Assembly (NCBI RefSeq): GCF_003674095.1
Contig: NZ_RDBF01000006.1
Location: 123,434-187,433 of the forward strand
Source: Aeromicrobium phragmitis
GTDB lineage: Bacteria; Actinomycetota; Actinomycetes; Propionibacteriales; Nocardioidaceae
Direction of reading: 5' to 3'
Length of the DNA stretch: 64,000 bases
Shown here piece after piece: positions 23,941-33,292 of this stretch. Every line of letters starts with the position of its first letter. The stretch's first letter is position 1. The notes under the pieces were generated by a model. The model ran no database searches. It was not told the DNA's origin and saw only the letters and a list, made by a program, of their open reading frames with translations. A program made the position numbers and the translations under genes.

Positions 23941-25239
23941 ATGACCTCATCGAGTTCGTCCGCGTCGTCGCGTCCGGTGCCCTGGTCCGTCTACGTTCTC
24001 GCCGCAGGCATCTTCGCGATGACGACCAGCGAGTTCGCCGTCGCGGGGCTCATGCCTCAGCTCGCCGCAGGTCTCGATACCGGGATCGAGCAGATCGGTT
24101 ACCTCGTCACCGTCTTCGCCGTGGCGATGACGATCGGAGGACCAGCCCTGACCGTGCTTCTGCTGCGGGCAACTCCCCGGAGCGCGTTGCTGGTGATCTT
24201 CGCGATCTTCCTCGCCGGCAACGTCATCGCTGCCCTGGCGAACTCGTACTGGGTCATGGTCATCGCTCGAGTCGTCGGCGGTGTCGCCGCCCAGGCGTTC
24301 TTCGGCATCTCCGTCTCGTTGAGCGCTCGTCTGGTGGACGAGCGAATGCGCGGCCGCGCCAACGGCGTCGCGATGAGCGGTCTGATGCTCGGGACACTGC
24401 TCGGGATGCCGCTGGCGACGTTCGTCGGCGGGCAGCTCGGTTGGCGGGCAGCCTTCTGGACGATCTCGGCGCTCACCGTCGTCGCCGCCCTGCTCACCCT
24501 GCGGTTCGTGCAGAACCCGGCCCCTGCAGACGTCGCGGACGCCGGGGCCGGCTCGATGAGGCGTGAGCTCGTGGTGCTGCGCCGTCCGCAATTCGTGCTG
24601 GCGCTCGTCTCGAGCACGCTGATCATCGGCGCGACCTTCTCGGCGTTCAGCTTCTTCACGCCGATCCTCACCGACGTCACCGGCTTGCCGGCGGGTCTCA
24701 TCCCGCTGCTCCTGGTCGGCTATGGCGCCGCGACCCTCGTGGGCAACACGGTCGTCGCTCGCCTCGCCGATCGACGCACCGTGGTGACCTTGCTGGCCGG
24801 GACCGCACTCAACGCGGTCTTTCTGGCCGGATTCGCGCTCTTCGCCGGCGCTGCGCCGCTGGCACTCGTCTTCATGCTGGGCATCGGTCTGGTCGGCGTG
24901 ACGATGAACCCGGCGATGGCGGTACGGGTGCAGCGCGCCGGCAGCACCGCGCCGTTGGTCAATACCATCCACGCGTCCTTCATCACTCTCGGCGTCATCC
25001 TCGGCTCGGCGATCGGATCCGCACTGATCCCGCACTACGGGCTCCGCGCCCCACTGCTCCTGGGGTGCGCGTTGGCCGTCCTCGCGCTCGTGACGATCAT
25101 CCCCGCGCTCGCCGACCCGCACCTGCGGGGCGGAACGTCGTCACTCCCAGAAGAGCTCGTCGCCGCGTCGGCCCGACCCACCAGCGGCCCGGCCACCGCA
25201 GAGCGGGGTGATCCGGGCGGGCGTGCCGCGTGCACCTGA
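23941..25239 (+). CDS. MFS efflux transporter (AraJ/Bcr-CflA-like)
   Basis: 432 residues, twelve predicted transmembrane segments. SVYVLAAGIFAMTTSEFAVAGLMPQLAAGL and IGYLVTVFAVAMTIGGPALTVLLLRATPRSALL are the first segments typical of the DHA1 drug:proton antiporters; RVVGGVAAQAFFGIS carries the motif-C-like G-x-x-x-G-P/A region. The tail after residue 400 is hydrophilic. ATG 23941 has GGGAG upstream. A GATTTTGGAT half-site lies 25 bp before. Under control of the adjacent TetR protein; substrate unknown. Confidence 0.88.
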   Translation: MTSSSSSASSRPVPWSVYVLAAGIFAMTTSEFAVAGLMPQLAAGLDTGIEQIGYLVTVFAVAMTIGGPALTVLLLRATPRSALLVIFAIFLAGNVIAALANSYWVMVIARVVGGVAAQAFFGISVSLSARLVDERMRGRANGVAMSGLMLGTLLGMPLATFVGGQLGWRAAFWTISALTVVAALLTLRFVQNPAPADVADAGAGSMRRELVVLRRPQFVLALVSSTLIIGATFSAFSFFTPILTDVTGLPAGLIPLLLVGYGAATLVGNTVVARLADRRTVVTLLAGTALNAVFLAGFALFAGAAPLALVFMLGIGLVGVTMNPAMAVRVQRAGSTAPLVNTIHASFITLGVILGSAIGSALIPHYGLRAPLLLGCALAVLALVTIIPALADPHLRGGTSSLPEELVAASARPTSGPATAERGDPGGRAACT

Positions 25240-25378
25240 TCGCCGTCACGCTCAGGGCGCCCACGTTGCGGGCAACGTGCCAAGCGACGAAGAGCGAGTC
25301 GCCGGGGAAGCCGGTAGCTTGGCTCGGCATGGAGCGAACCGCTCGCTGACATGGTTCGACGGTCGGAGGTGAAGACAG

Positions 25379-26614
25379 ATGCCATTGGACCTCACGGTCG
25401 CACTCTTCTCGGGCGCACTGCTGCTGTTCTCGGCGTTCTCCTCGGCGTTGCAGCGTATGGGTTTGCCCGGGCCGCTCCTCGCGCTGGCGTTCGGCGCGCT
25501 GGTGGGTCCTCATGCTCTCGATCTGCTTCGCATCGCCGACGTGGGCATGCCGCCGATGACGCTGCTCGAGGAGACGTCGCGGTTCACGCTGGCGATCGGC
25601 CTTTCGGGGGTGGCGCTCCGTCTCCCGCACGGTTACTGGCGGGCGCACGTCCGCTGGGTGGCCTGCATGATCGGGCTCGGGATGCTGATCATGCTGCTGG
25701 TGGCGACGGGGGCGCTCTGGGCCCTGCTCGGGGTGCCCTTCCTGACGGCGCTCCTGCTGGGCGCCATCATCACACCCACCGACCCCATCGTCACCACGCC
25801 GATCGTGACCGGCAGCCTCGCGGAGCAGAAGATTCCCGACAGCGTCCGGTACAACATCTCGTCCGAGAGCGGACTGAACGACGGCTTGGCCTACCTCTTC
25901 GTCTTTCTTCCCATCCTGCTCATCGTGCGCCCCGAAAGGGCGTGGTCGGAACTGCTGACCACGGTGCTGCTGCACGAGGTCGTCGGCGCCGTCGTGCTCG
26001 GTATCGCGGCCGGCTTCTGCTTCGGGTTCCTCTTCAACCGGGTGCGCCGCCACCACCTCATCGAGGAGAGCTCCTACCTCGGGTTCGTCATCCCGCTGGC
26101 GTTGTTCGTCCTCGGAGTCGGGAGGCTGCTGGGAGTGGACGCACTGCTGGCGGTGTTCCTGGCGGCCGCCGTCTTCGGGCAGGTGATCCCTCAGACGGAC
26201 GAGATCCAGCAGGATCGGCTGGACGACAGCGTCAACCGGTTCTTCATCCTGCCCGTCTTCATGTTGCTGGGGCTGGCGCTTCCGTTCCCGCAGTGGGCGG
26301 CTCTGGGCTGGGGCGCGGCAGCCGCACTGCTGCTGGCGCTCGTCGTGCGTCGCGTGGCTGCGGTCTGGTTGCTGCGGCCCGTGCTCCGCACCGAGCACAA
26401 CAGGGCCGAGACCGCGTTCCTCAGCTGGTTCGGCCCCATCGGGGTCTCGGCCTTGTTCTACGCGACCCTCGCGCACCGGGAGACCGGGGACTCGACCGTG
26501 TTCACCTACGTGTCGTTGGCGATCACGATCTCGGTGCTGCTCCACGGCGTCACCTCGGCCCCGCTCAGCTTCCTGCTCCACCGCTACCAGCAGAAGCAGG
26601 AGCAGCGGGCGTGA
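25379..26614 (+). CDS. CPA1 family monovalent cation:proton antiporter
   Basis: 411 residues, about twelve transmembrane segments. The ion-binding region is clear: LLLGAIITPTDPIVTTPIVTGSL (about 123-145) and RYNISSESGLNDGLAYLFVFLP (about 159-180) with the S-E-S-x-L/G-N-D of Na/H exchangers. VDALLAVFLAAAVFG and SWFGPIGVSALFYATLA (R/P-G-x-S-A-L-like region) follow. No C-terminal TrkA or universal-stress domain. GGAGGTGAAG lies before the ATG. Role: pH and sodium or potassium homeostasis. Confidence 0.88.
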   Translation: MPLDLTVALFSGALLLFSAFSSALQRMGLPGPLLALAFGALVGPHALDLLRIADVGMPPMTLLEETSRFTLAIGLSGVALRLPHGYWRAHVRWVACMIGLGMLIMLLVATGALWALLGVPFLTALLLGAIITPTDPIVTTPIVTGSLAEQKIPDSVRYNISSESGLNDGLAYLFVFLPILLIVRPERAWSELLTTVLLHEVVGAVVLGIAAGFCFGFLFNRVRRHHLIEESSYLGFVIPLALFVLGVGRLLGVDALLAVFLAAAVFGQVIPQTDEIQQDRLDDSVNRFFILPVFMLLGLALPFPQWAALGWGAAAALLLALVVRRVAAVWLLRPVLRTEHNRAETAFLSWFGPIGVSALFYATLAHRETGDSTVFTYVSLAITISVLLHGVTSAPLSFLLHRYQQKQEQRA

Positions 26615-26653
26615 GAACGGCCCCGGTGCGTAGCGTCCGGGTGGAGCGCTACG

Positions 26654-28048
26654 TCACCGTCCGTCGGGGCGGCGGGTGCGGGTGAGGGCGTAGATCGCCA
26701 GGATCACGGCGACGAGCCCGGCCGTGGAGAACAGCTGGGCCCGGGCGGCGTCGTCGGTGAGCATCAGTGCCGCGAGCGCGGCCAGCGCGATGAGCACGCC
26801 CCACGTCAGCCACGGGAACGCCCACATCGTGAGTGCCAGGGACTCACCGCGCTCGCGGGCCTCGGCGACGAGCCTCCGTCGCAACGTGAGTTGCGAGACC
26901 GCGATGATCACCCACACCACGAGCAGCGCCGCGCCGACGGCGTTGAGCAGGATCGACAGCAGGTCGTCGGGCAGCAGCCAGTTGAGCAGCACTGCTACGA
27001 AGCCGAAGAAGATCGACACGAGCACCGATACCCACGGCACGCTTCGCTGCGACACCCGGGTGAGCGCGTGCGGCCCGTCGCCGCGGTGGGCGAGCGAGTA
27101 CGCCATCCGCGAGGTGCCGTAGACCTGGGCGTTGAACGCCGACAGCAGCGCGATCACGACGACGACCTCCATCAGCACCGCCGCGATCGGCAGACCGGCG
27201 AGTTCCAGCACGGCGGCGAACGGCCCGGTGAGCAGGTCGGGGGAGTCCCACGGCATGACCAGCACCATGATCGCGATCGAGCCGAGATAGAAGACGAGGA
27301 TGCGCCACACGATGCTGCGGGTCGCGCGGGCGACGGCCAGCTTGGGATCCTCGGCCTCGGCCGCGGCGATCGTCACGATCTCGATGCCGCCGAAGGCGAA
27401 GGCCACCACGAGCAGGCCGGCGGCGACCCCGCTGATGCCGTTCGGTGCGAAACCGCCCTGGCCGAGGAAGTTGCTGGTGCCGACCGCCTCGGTCCCGGGA
27501 AGCAGCCCGAAGACCAGGAGCACGCCGACCACCAGGAAGGCGATGATCGCCGCCACCTTGATGAACGCGAACCAGAACTCGAACTCGCCGAACTGCCGCA
27601 CGCCCCACAGGTTGATCACGGCGAAGACGGAGACGAAGACGAGCGCGACCAGCCATTGCGGGACGTCGGGCAGCCAGCCGGTGACGATCTGCGCGGCACC
27701 GGTGATCTCGGCACCGAGCACCATGATCAGCATGAACCAGTAGAGCCATCCGAGCAGGAAGCCGGCCCAGCGGCCGAGCGCCTCCTCGGCGTAGACGGAG
27801 AAGGAGCCGCTCGCCGGCCGCGCGCTCGCCATCTCGGCGAGCATCCGCATGACGAGCACGACGACGACCCCCGCCACGCCGTACGACACGAGCACGGCTG
27901 GGCCGGCTGCGGCGATGCCGACACCGGCGCCGAGAAACAGCCCGGCGCCGATGGCGGAGCCGAGCCCCATCATCGTGAGATGCCGGGTCCGCAGGCCGTG
28001 GCCGAGTTGCGTGGCGTCGGCCGGGGCGGGGGAGTGGTCGGAGGTCAT
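26654..28048 (-). CDS. Amino acid permease (AAT/APC family)
   Basis: 464 residues, twelve predicted segments. LGHGLRTRHLTMMGLGSAIGAGLFLGAG (about 14-41) is the amino acid transporter family opening with the first unwound helix G-S-A-I-G-A-G; RPASGSFSVYAEEALGRWAGFLLGWLYWF the second signature; EIVTIAAAEAEDPK the conserved E-x-x-x-x-x-A-x-E-x-x-x-P. Related to AroP/GabP/LysP proton symporters; substrate unknown. ATG ending at 28048 follows AGGACTTCG. Confidence 0.9.
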   Translation of the reverse strand: MTSDHSPAPADATQLGHGLRTRHLTMMGLGSAIGAGLFLGAGVGIAAAGPAVLVSYGVAGVVVVLVMRMLAEMASARPASGSFSVYAEEALGRWAGFLLGWLYWFMLIMVLGAEITGAAQIVTGWLPDVPQWLVALVFVSVFAVINLWGVRQFGEFEFWFAFIKVAAIIAFLVVGVLLVFGLLPGTEAVGTSNFLGQGGFAPNGISGVAAGLLVVAFAFGGIEIVTIAAAEAEDPKLAVARATRSIVWRILVFYLGSIAIMVLVMPWDSPDLLTGPFAAVLELAGLPIAAVLMEVVVVIALLSAFNAQVYGTSRMAYSLAHRGDGPHALTRVSQRSVPWVSVLVSIFFGFVAVLLNWLLPDDLLSILLNAVGAALLVVWVIIAVSQLTLRRRLVAEARERGESLALTMWAFPWLTWGVLIALAALAALMLTDDAARAQLFSTAGLVAVILAIYALTRTRRPDGR

Positions 28049-28173
28049 CGAAGTCCTGAAATGAGGTGGCACGCCGGTCAGTGCGCTGATCGCACCGGAC
28101 CAGGGTAGGAGCGCCACCCTGGCGAGTGGCGCGCGGGCCACGGCCCGACCGACGGCACCCGTACGATGTCGCC

Positions 28174-28581
28174 ATGACGACGCCCGCTGAGCACCCCTCG
28201 TCGGTGCCGCCGCCCGGAACCATCGATCTGACCCTGCAGGGGTCGATGATGACGTCGAACGCGCTCACGCCGAACGTGCTCATCAACGGCTATCCGGTGC
28301 GTGCGCAGTACGGCTTCAACCGCATTCCGATGCCGCCCGGCCCGGCGCGCGTCGATGTCTCGTGCCAGTGGATCTTGGAGTACGGCCGCGCGAGCCTGGA
28401 GTTCGAGGTGCGGCCCGGCGAAGCGGTCCCCGTCTTCTACATGGCGCCCATGCACCAGTTCAGCGCCGGCAGCATCGGTCACGAACCGCAGAAACGCAAG
28501 GGCGTGACGGCGACGATCGTCGCCGTCGTCGGCTTCGTGATCCTGGTGGCGCTGATGGTCGCCCTGCTCGCTACCCTCTGA
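28174..28581 (+). CDS. Hypothetical protein with C-terminal membrane anchor
   Basis: 135 residues. The first 100 are soluble and beta-rich (IDLTLQGSMMTSNALTPNVL, INGYPVRAQYGFNRIPMPPG, ASLEFEVRPGEAVPVFYMAP), resembling a small jelly-roll domain seen before membrane anchors in actinobacteria; residues about 108-133 (ATIVAVVGFVILVALMVALL) form one transmembrane helix. Leaderless-type start: TACGAT 6 nt before the ATG. Converges with, and overlaps by 11 bp, the YibE/F gene. No function assigned. Confidence 0.65.
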   Translation: MTTPAEHPSSVPPPGTIDLTLQGSMMTSNALTPNVLINGYPVRAQYGFNRIPMPPGPARVDVSCQWILEYGRASLEFEVRPGEAVPVFYMAPMHQFSAGSIGHEPQKRKGVTATIVAVVGFVILVALMVALLATL

Positions 28582-29848
28582 CGTCGCCGGGAGCGGTGTG
28601 CGCTCCCGACTCGGCGTGCTCGCCGCCCGGCGTGGGCAACGCCAGATCGCCCTCGTTCGCGTGCTCGCCGGCCGCCGGAGGTGCGAGCGCCACGGCGATC
28701 GCCGTGGTGACCGGAACGGCCAGCACGAGGCCGACCGCGCCGACCAGGGTCCGCACGATCTCCTGGCCGATCTGCTCTGTCGTGGCCACCTGCAGCAGCT
28801 CCTGCTGGTAGGTGGTGATGAGCAGGAGCACCGTCATCGCGGAGCCGGCGTACGCGAACACGAGCGTGTAGACGCTCGACGCGATGTGGTCACGGCCGAT
28901 GCGCATCGCGGAGCGGAACAACTGGCCCGGCCCGGCGGTGGGCTGCAGCCCGCGCATCTCCCACACCGCGGAGGCCTGCGTGACGGTCACGTCGTTGAGG
29001 ACGCCGAGTCCCGCGATCACCATGGTGGCCGCGACCACGCCGGACAGGCTCATCTCGGGGGCGCTCGCCACCAGCAGGTGATCGTCCTCCGAACCGACAC
29101 CGGTGAGGTGCGCCCAGCCCGTCGCGAAGGCCCCGGCGAGTGCGGTGAACGCGATACCGAACAACGTGCCGAACAGCGCCGCCGTGGTGCGGATCGAGAT
29201 CCCGTGTGCCAGGTACAGCACGACGAGCATGATGGCCGTCGAGCCGACGATCGCGATCGCGAGCGCCGGGCCTCCGGCGAGTAGCGCGGGCAGAACGAAG
29301 CGCACGAGGGCGAGCAGGGTGACGCCGATGCCCAGGATCGCGAAGAGCCCGCGCCAACGGCCGATGAGCGCCACCAGCACCCCGAAGACGATCGCCATGA
29401 CCAGCAGCTGGCTGCCGCGCTGGTAATCGTGGAACTCGTAGCTGACCTGCTGGCCCGGCGGCGCGATCTCGATGAGCACGATCTCGTCGCCAGGTTCCAT
29501 CCCGGCACCGACGTACCGGGTCGGGTCGAGAGTGAACTCCGCGCTCTCGTCGTCCTCGGTGGCGGCGGTGACCTGCGCGCAGTCGCCTTCGACCATGGGA
29601 GTGTTGTCCGGGCCGATACCCGTGCTGCCGCAGTCGAAAGGTTCCACCGACTCGACCGTGGCGTCGACGAGAGTGACGCTCTCGTCCGAGAACGGACCGC
29701 CGCCCTGAGGGACGTCGCCGCTGTTGGGCCAGAGTGCGACCATGCCGGCGATCGCGGCGACGGCGATGACGCCGACCACGATCGCCAATGCCTTCGCGAG
29801 GCGGGGACGAGCCGGAGCTTCGAAGGTATGCGCGTGCGAGTGAGCCAC
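28571..29848 (-). CDS. YibE/F family membrane protein
   Basis: 425 residues. One N-terminal segment (LAKALAIVVGVIAVAAIAGM), an extracytoplasmic domain (about 45-135, with DATVESVEPFDCGSTGIG), then seven or so segments in the YibE/F domain: QLLVMAIVFGVLVALIGRWRGL, IMLVVLYLAHGISIRTTAALFGTLFGIAFTAL, MVIAGLGVLNDVTVTQASAVWEM, the last being the family signature. Function unknown; often near transport genes. GTG 29848 used because the conserved part begins there; the open frame upstream is a shadow of the next gene. Confidence 0.85.
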   Translation of the reverse strand: MAHSHAHTFEAPARPRLAKALAIVVGVIAVAAIAGMVALWPNSGDVPQGGGPFSDESVTLVDATVESVEPFDCGSTGIGPDNTPMVEGDCAQVTAATEDDESAEFTLDPTRYVGAGMEPGDEIVLIEIAPPGQQVSYEFHDYQRGSQLLVMAIVFGVLVALIGRWRGLFAILGIGVTLLALVRFVLPALLAGGPALAIAIVGSTAIMLVVLYLAHGISIRTTAALFGTLFGIAFTALAGAFATGWAHLTGVGSEDDHLLVASAPEMSLSGVVAATMVIAGLGVLNDVTVTQASAVWEMRGLQPTAGPGQLFRSAMRIGRDHIASSVYTLVFAYAGSAMTVLLLITTYQQELLQVATTEQIGQEIVRTLVGAVGLVLAVPVTTAIAVALAPPAAGEHANEGDLALPTPGGEHAESGAHTAPGDVRG

Positions 29849-29895
29849 GGAGAACAGCCTAGGAGGCCGAAGCGATCGCGTCCGTGCTGCGTCGT

Positions 29896-30600
29896 TCAGG
29901 GCATGCTGCTTGGTTCGTCGGCGGGTCGCCGGCGTGTCCAGGGCCACGTCATGAGCGCCCAGACGGCCGCGACGATCAGTGCCTCGAACAGGAGGTAGAA
30001 CGGCCACGGGCCCAGCAGATCGAGGAACGAGCCGGTGCTCGGCTTGGCGTTGACGAAGCCGTAGTTGGTGCCGAGGGCGACGTTCACGGGGTACATCACC
30101 GCCATCCACGCGGCGGTGAGCGCGGCGGTGCGGGCCAGGCCGGACCAGGTCGGCCGCAGCCCGAGACCGACGGTGAGGAAGACGGCGGCCCAGATGACGA
30201 GGATGTGCATCGCCCAGAAGGCGAGGAACTTCGGATCGGGGAAGTCGCTGGCCAGGGCGGGAGTGAGGAGCGCTTGCGGGGTGAGGAGCAGACCCCAGTA
30301 GTAGGTCAGTGCCACCGGCGTGAGGCGATGGGTCCAGAGCGCGACGACGGCGGCGACCGCCGCGATGTCGCAGAGCTGGATGGGCAGGCTCGTCTCGAGG
30401 TCGAAGTTCCCCGGAAGGTGGTCGATCACCTGCAGCGGGACGGTGCAGCCGACCAGGGCCACGGCGAACCATCGGCTCACTCGCACGGGGTCGTCACGGT
30501 GGCGTCGGCCGAGCACCGCGACGGGCACGACTCCGCCCAGGCCGATGGCCAGCATCACGAGGTGAGTGACGCCGTACGGCTCGAACTCGCCGCCCGTCAT
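29896..30600 (-). CDS. TIGR02206/YwaF-like integral membrane protein
   Basis: 234 residues, six or seven transmembrane segments. FEPYGVTHLVMLAIG opens it; LPIQLCDIAAVAAVVAL, YYWGLLLTPQALLTP, FWAMHILVIWAAVFLTVG and MYPVNVALGTNYGFVNAKP are the conserved elements of the YwaF family (the N-Y-x-F and K-P pieces are diagnostic). Function unknown. About 50 bp separate it from the YibE/F gene on the same strand. Confidence 0.85.
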   Translation of the reverse strand: MTGGEFEPYGVTHLVMLAIGLGGVVPVAVLGRRHRDDPVRVSRWFAVALVGCTVPLQVIDHLPGNFDLETSLPIQLCDIAAVAAVVALWTHRLTPVALTYYWGLLLTPQALLTPALASDFPDPKFLAFWAMHILVIWAAVFLTVGLGLRPTWSGLARTAALTAAWMAVMYPVNVALGTNYGFVNAKPSTGSFLDLLGPWPFYLLFEALIVAAVWALMTWPWTRRRPADEPSSMP

Positions 30601-30668
30601 GACGCCACTGTGCCACGCGGCGGGCGCGCAGTGATGCGGTCGCGGCGCCGACGGTGTAGGCAGGGGAC

Positions 30669-31058
30669 ATGGAGGTGCTCGCCGGACGCGTTCTGCTGCA
30701 CCCGCTGGATCTGGAGCGGTCGCAGCGCTTCTACCGTGACGTGCTGGGACTCGCGGTCTATCGCGAGTTCGGACCGCCGGACCGACCCGGCGTCGTCTTC
30801 TTCCTCGGCAGCGGGTTGCTCGAAGTGTCGGGTCGCGGCGAGCCCGCCGGACCGCCGAATCTCGACCTGTGGTTGCAGGTCCGCGACGTCCGCGCCGAGT
30901 ACGCCCGCCTGCGTGATCTCGGCGTCGAGGTGCTGAGGGAGCCGCGGACGGAACCCTGGGGGCTGATCGAGTCGTGGATCGCCGACCCCGACGGGGTGCG
31001 CCTCGTGCTGGTGCAAATCCCCGAGGATCACCCCTTGCGCCGCGATCAGCGGGGTTGA
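30669..31058 (+). CDS. VOC (glyoxalase/bleomycin-resistance fold) protein
   Basis: 129 residues, two beta-alpha-beta-beta-beta modules. VLLHPLDLERSQRFYRDVLGL is the first module with a metal-position His; LDLWLQVRDVRAEYARLRDLGVEVLREPRTEPWGLIESWIADPDGVRLVLVQIP the second, with the Glu in IESW in the usual metal position. Could be a dioxygenase, isomerase or antibiotic-binding protein. The kinase-like gene downstream is only 23 bp away. Confidence 0.85.
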   Translation: MEVLAGRVLLHPLDLERSQRFYRDVLGLAVYREFGPPDRPGVVFFLGSGLLEVSGRGEPAGPPNLDLWLQVRDVRAEYARLRDLGVEVLREPRTEPWGLIESWIADPDGVRLVLVQIPEDHPLRRDQRG

Positions 31059-31081
31059 GGAGCGAGCATGAGACTGCCACG

Positions 31082-31858
31082 ATGAACGGCGTGCCCAGCG
31101 AGAACGAGCTTGTCCCCGAGCACCTTCCCGGCGGTTCCGGCGGCGTGTGGAAGGTGGGCCGCACGGTCCGCAGGCCCACCGGCCCCTGGACGCCGGCCGT
31201 GCATGAACTCCTCGAGTGGCTCAGCGACCAGGGGTTGGGCGGCATCCCGCACGTCGGCGGGCTCGACGAGGACGGACGCGAGATCGTCTCGTACATCGAG
31301 GGCCGGGGAGTGCCGGTCGACGACGAGGTCGTCCTCGACGCGGTGCTGGTGGAAGCCGTCACGTGGTTGCGGGACTTTCACGACATCGTCGAGGACTTCC
31401 GCCCCGACGGCCCGCGCACCTGGCGCCAGGCTGGCGAGGTGGAACTCGAACCGGGGCAGATCATCTGCCACAACGACCCCGGCGCCTACAACTGGATCGT
31501 GCAGAGCGGGCACTTCGTGGCGATGATCGATTGGGATCTCGCGGGCCCGGGGGAGCGCATCGACGACCTCGCCTTCCTCTGCTGGACCGGGATACCTCTG
31601 TACCGCGAGATTCCGGTCGAGGACGTCGCCCGCCGCATCGACCTCGTCGTCGACGCGTACGGCGAGTGGGGCCCGCGAACCCTGCTCGATGCCGTCGTCG
31701 CTCGCATGACCACGGCGACTGAGCGCATCGCCGCAGGGATCGAACGGGGCGACCCGGGCATGCTGAACCTCGCCCGTAAGGGCGAACCCGAGCGCACCCG
31801 CAACCGCGTCGCGGCCTTCGTCGAGCGGATGCCCGCCATCCTCGCCGCCCTCGACTAA
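31082..31858 (+). CDS. Aminoglycoside phosphotransferase-like (APH family) kinase
   Basis: 258 residues. The Brenner-type catalytic loop ICHNDPGAYNWI (H-N-D-x5-N, about 134-145) and the DFG-equivalent AMIDWDLAGPGERIDDLAFL (about 152-171) are clear. The N-lobe is short and lacks an obvious lysine strand (VWKVGRTVRRPTGP). Family members phosphorylate aminoglycosides, macrolides, choline or other metabolites; resistance cannot be concluded. The stop lies next to the GTCGAGTAG repeat array. Confidence 0.82.
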   Translation: MNGVPSENELVPEHLPGGSGGVWKVGRTVRRPTGPWTPAVHELLEWLSDQGLGGIPHVGGLDEDGREIVSYIEGRGVPVDDEVVLDAVLVEAVTWLRDFHDIVEDFRPDGPRTWRQAGEVELEPGQIICHNDPGAYNWIVQSGHFVAMIDWDLAGPGERIDDLAFLCWTGIPLYREIPVEDVARRIDLVVDAYGEWGPRTLLDAVVARMTTATERIAAGIERGDPGMLNLARKGEPERTRNRVAAFVERMPAILAALD

Positions 31859-31865
31859 GCCAGCC

Positions 31866-32290
31866 GGTCGAGTAGGGAGGTCGCTCAGCGACCGATCGTA
31901 TCGAGACCAGGTTGGGTGAGGCGATCTCGATACGCGGCTCGCAGAGCTCGCCGCTACTCGATCACCTAAGCCGGGGCGGTCGAGTAGGGAGGGCGCTCAG
32001 CGACCGATCGTATCGAGACCAGGTTGCGTGAGGCGATCTCGATACGCGGCTCGCAGAGCTCGCCGCTACTCGACCACCTAAGCCGGGGGTTGGTGGTCGA
32101 GTAGGGAGGGCGCTCAGCGACCGATCGTATCGAGACCAGGTTGGGTGGGGCGATCTCGATACGCGGCTCGCAGAGCTCGCCGCTACTCGATCACCTAAGC
32201 CGGGGCGGTCGAGTTGGGTGGTCTCGATACGCTCCCTCGTTCCTCGGTCGCTACTCGACCACCTAAAAAAGACGCCGCTACTCGACCGGC
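31866..32290. repeat. GTCGAGTAG repeat array (three long units plus fragments)
   Basis: Three units of about 104 nt, at about 31866-31969, 31978-32081 and 32094-32198, each begin GGTCGAGTAGGGAGG and end CTACTCGA-T/C-CACCTAA, joined by AAGCCGGGG linkers (period about 112-116). Each contains GTATCGAGACC and GATCTCGATACG, so it is internally palindromic and can fold into a long hairpin. A shortened unit (about 32207-32266) and a fragment follow. The array fills the gap between two plus-strand genes. A related cluster is at 50351-50592. Confidence 0.9.
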
Positions 32291-32352
32291 TATGTGGTCG
32301 CGACACTGGTGAAAGGGCCGCGGCTGTGAGGCGTGTCACGGTACGGTGAGCC

Positions 32353-33291
32353 ATGGACTCCGCTCTGACGACCGTCGGACTGCCGGTCGCACTCGGCATC
32401 ATCATGTTCGGGCTCGGACTCTCCCTGACCGTCGACGACTTCCGTGACGTGCAGCGCCATCCGCGCGCCGTCGTCGTCGCCCTGGCGTGCCAGCTGCTTC
32501 TGCTGCCGGCGCTGTGCTTCGGCCTCGTGCTGCTGCTCGATCTCCCGCCGCTGCTCGCCGTCGGCATGATGCTGCTCGCCGCCTCGCCAGGTGGGACGAG
32601 CGCCAATCTGTACAGTCATCTCTTCCGCGGCGACGTCGCGCTCAACGTCTCGCTGACCGCCCTGAACTCGATCGTGGCGATCGTGACGCTGCCGCTCATC
32701 ACCAACCTCTCGATCGCGTACTTCGGACTCAGCGACAGCGTCGACCTGCAGTTCCGCAAGGTCGTCGAGGTGTTCGTCGTCGTCCTCGGTCCCGTCGTGC
32801 TCGGCATGCTCGTGCGGTCCCGGCGGCAGGACTTCGCCGCCCGGATGGATCGGCCGGTACGGATCGCCTCGGCGGTCATCCTGTTCGTGCTGGTGATGGG
32901 CGTCCTGATCGATCAGCGCGACAATGCGCTCGACTACCTGGCGCAGGTCGGTCTGGTCGCGACGCTGTTCTGCATCGCCAGCCTCGCGGTCGGGTTCTTC
33001 GTGCCGCGCGCCGTCGGAGTGACGGACCGGAAGGCGATCGCCTCGTCCTTCGAGATCGGCGTGCACAACGCCACACTCGCGATCTACGTCGCGGTCGAAG
33101 TGCTCGGCAGCGTGGAGATGTCGGTACCCGGAGCCGTCTACGGGCTGATCATGTTCGTGTTGGCCGCGCTCTGGGGCCTGCTGCTGACCCGCTGGATCCT
33201 GCCGAGCGGCACGCGGGTCGCGGCCGGGCCCGCGGAGACCGGTTCCGCCGGCGGGACGGAACCGGCTCCTCCGCGGCACCGGGCGAACTGA
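32353..33291 (+). CDS. Bile acid:sodium symporter (BASS) family protein
   Basis: 312 residues, about ten segments. GIIMFGLGLSLTVDDFRDV opens it, MMLLAASPGGTSANLYSHLFRGDVALNVSLTALNS is the crossover region with the S-P-G-G-x-x-S-N signature, and SSFEIGVHNATLAIYVA the second crossover (E-x-G-x-x-N). Such proteins move organic anions (bile acids in animals; pantoate, pyruvate or sulfur compounds in microbes and plastids) with sodium. Substrate unknown. Ends 1 bp from the convergent ABC-F gene. Confidence 0.9.
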   Translation: MDSALTTVGLPVALGIIMFGLGLSLTVDDFRDVQRHPRAVVVALACQLLLLPALCFGLVLLLDLPPLLAVGMMLLAASPGGTSANLYSHLFRGDVALNVSLTALNSIVAIVTLPLITNLSIAYFGLSDSVDLQFRKVVEVFVVVLGPVVLGMLVRSRRQDFAARMDRPVRIASAVILFVLVMGVLIDQRDNALDYLAQVGLVATLFCIASLAVGFFVPRAVGVTDRKAIASSFEIGVHNATLAIYVAVEVLGSVEMSVPGAVYGLIMFVLAALWGLLLTRWILPSGTRVAAGPAETGSAGGTEPAPPRHRAN

Positions 33292-33292
33292 C

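Noticed and set aside
31962..32606. Minus-strand frame with internal repeats (RVAASSASRVSRSPH)
   Set aside because: It is a translation of the GTCGAGTAG DNA array, with no start context or domain.
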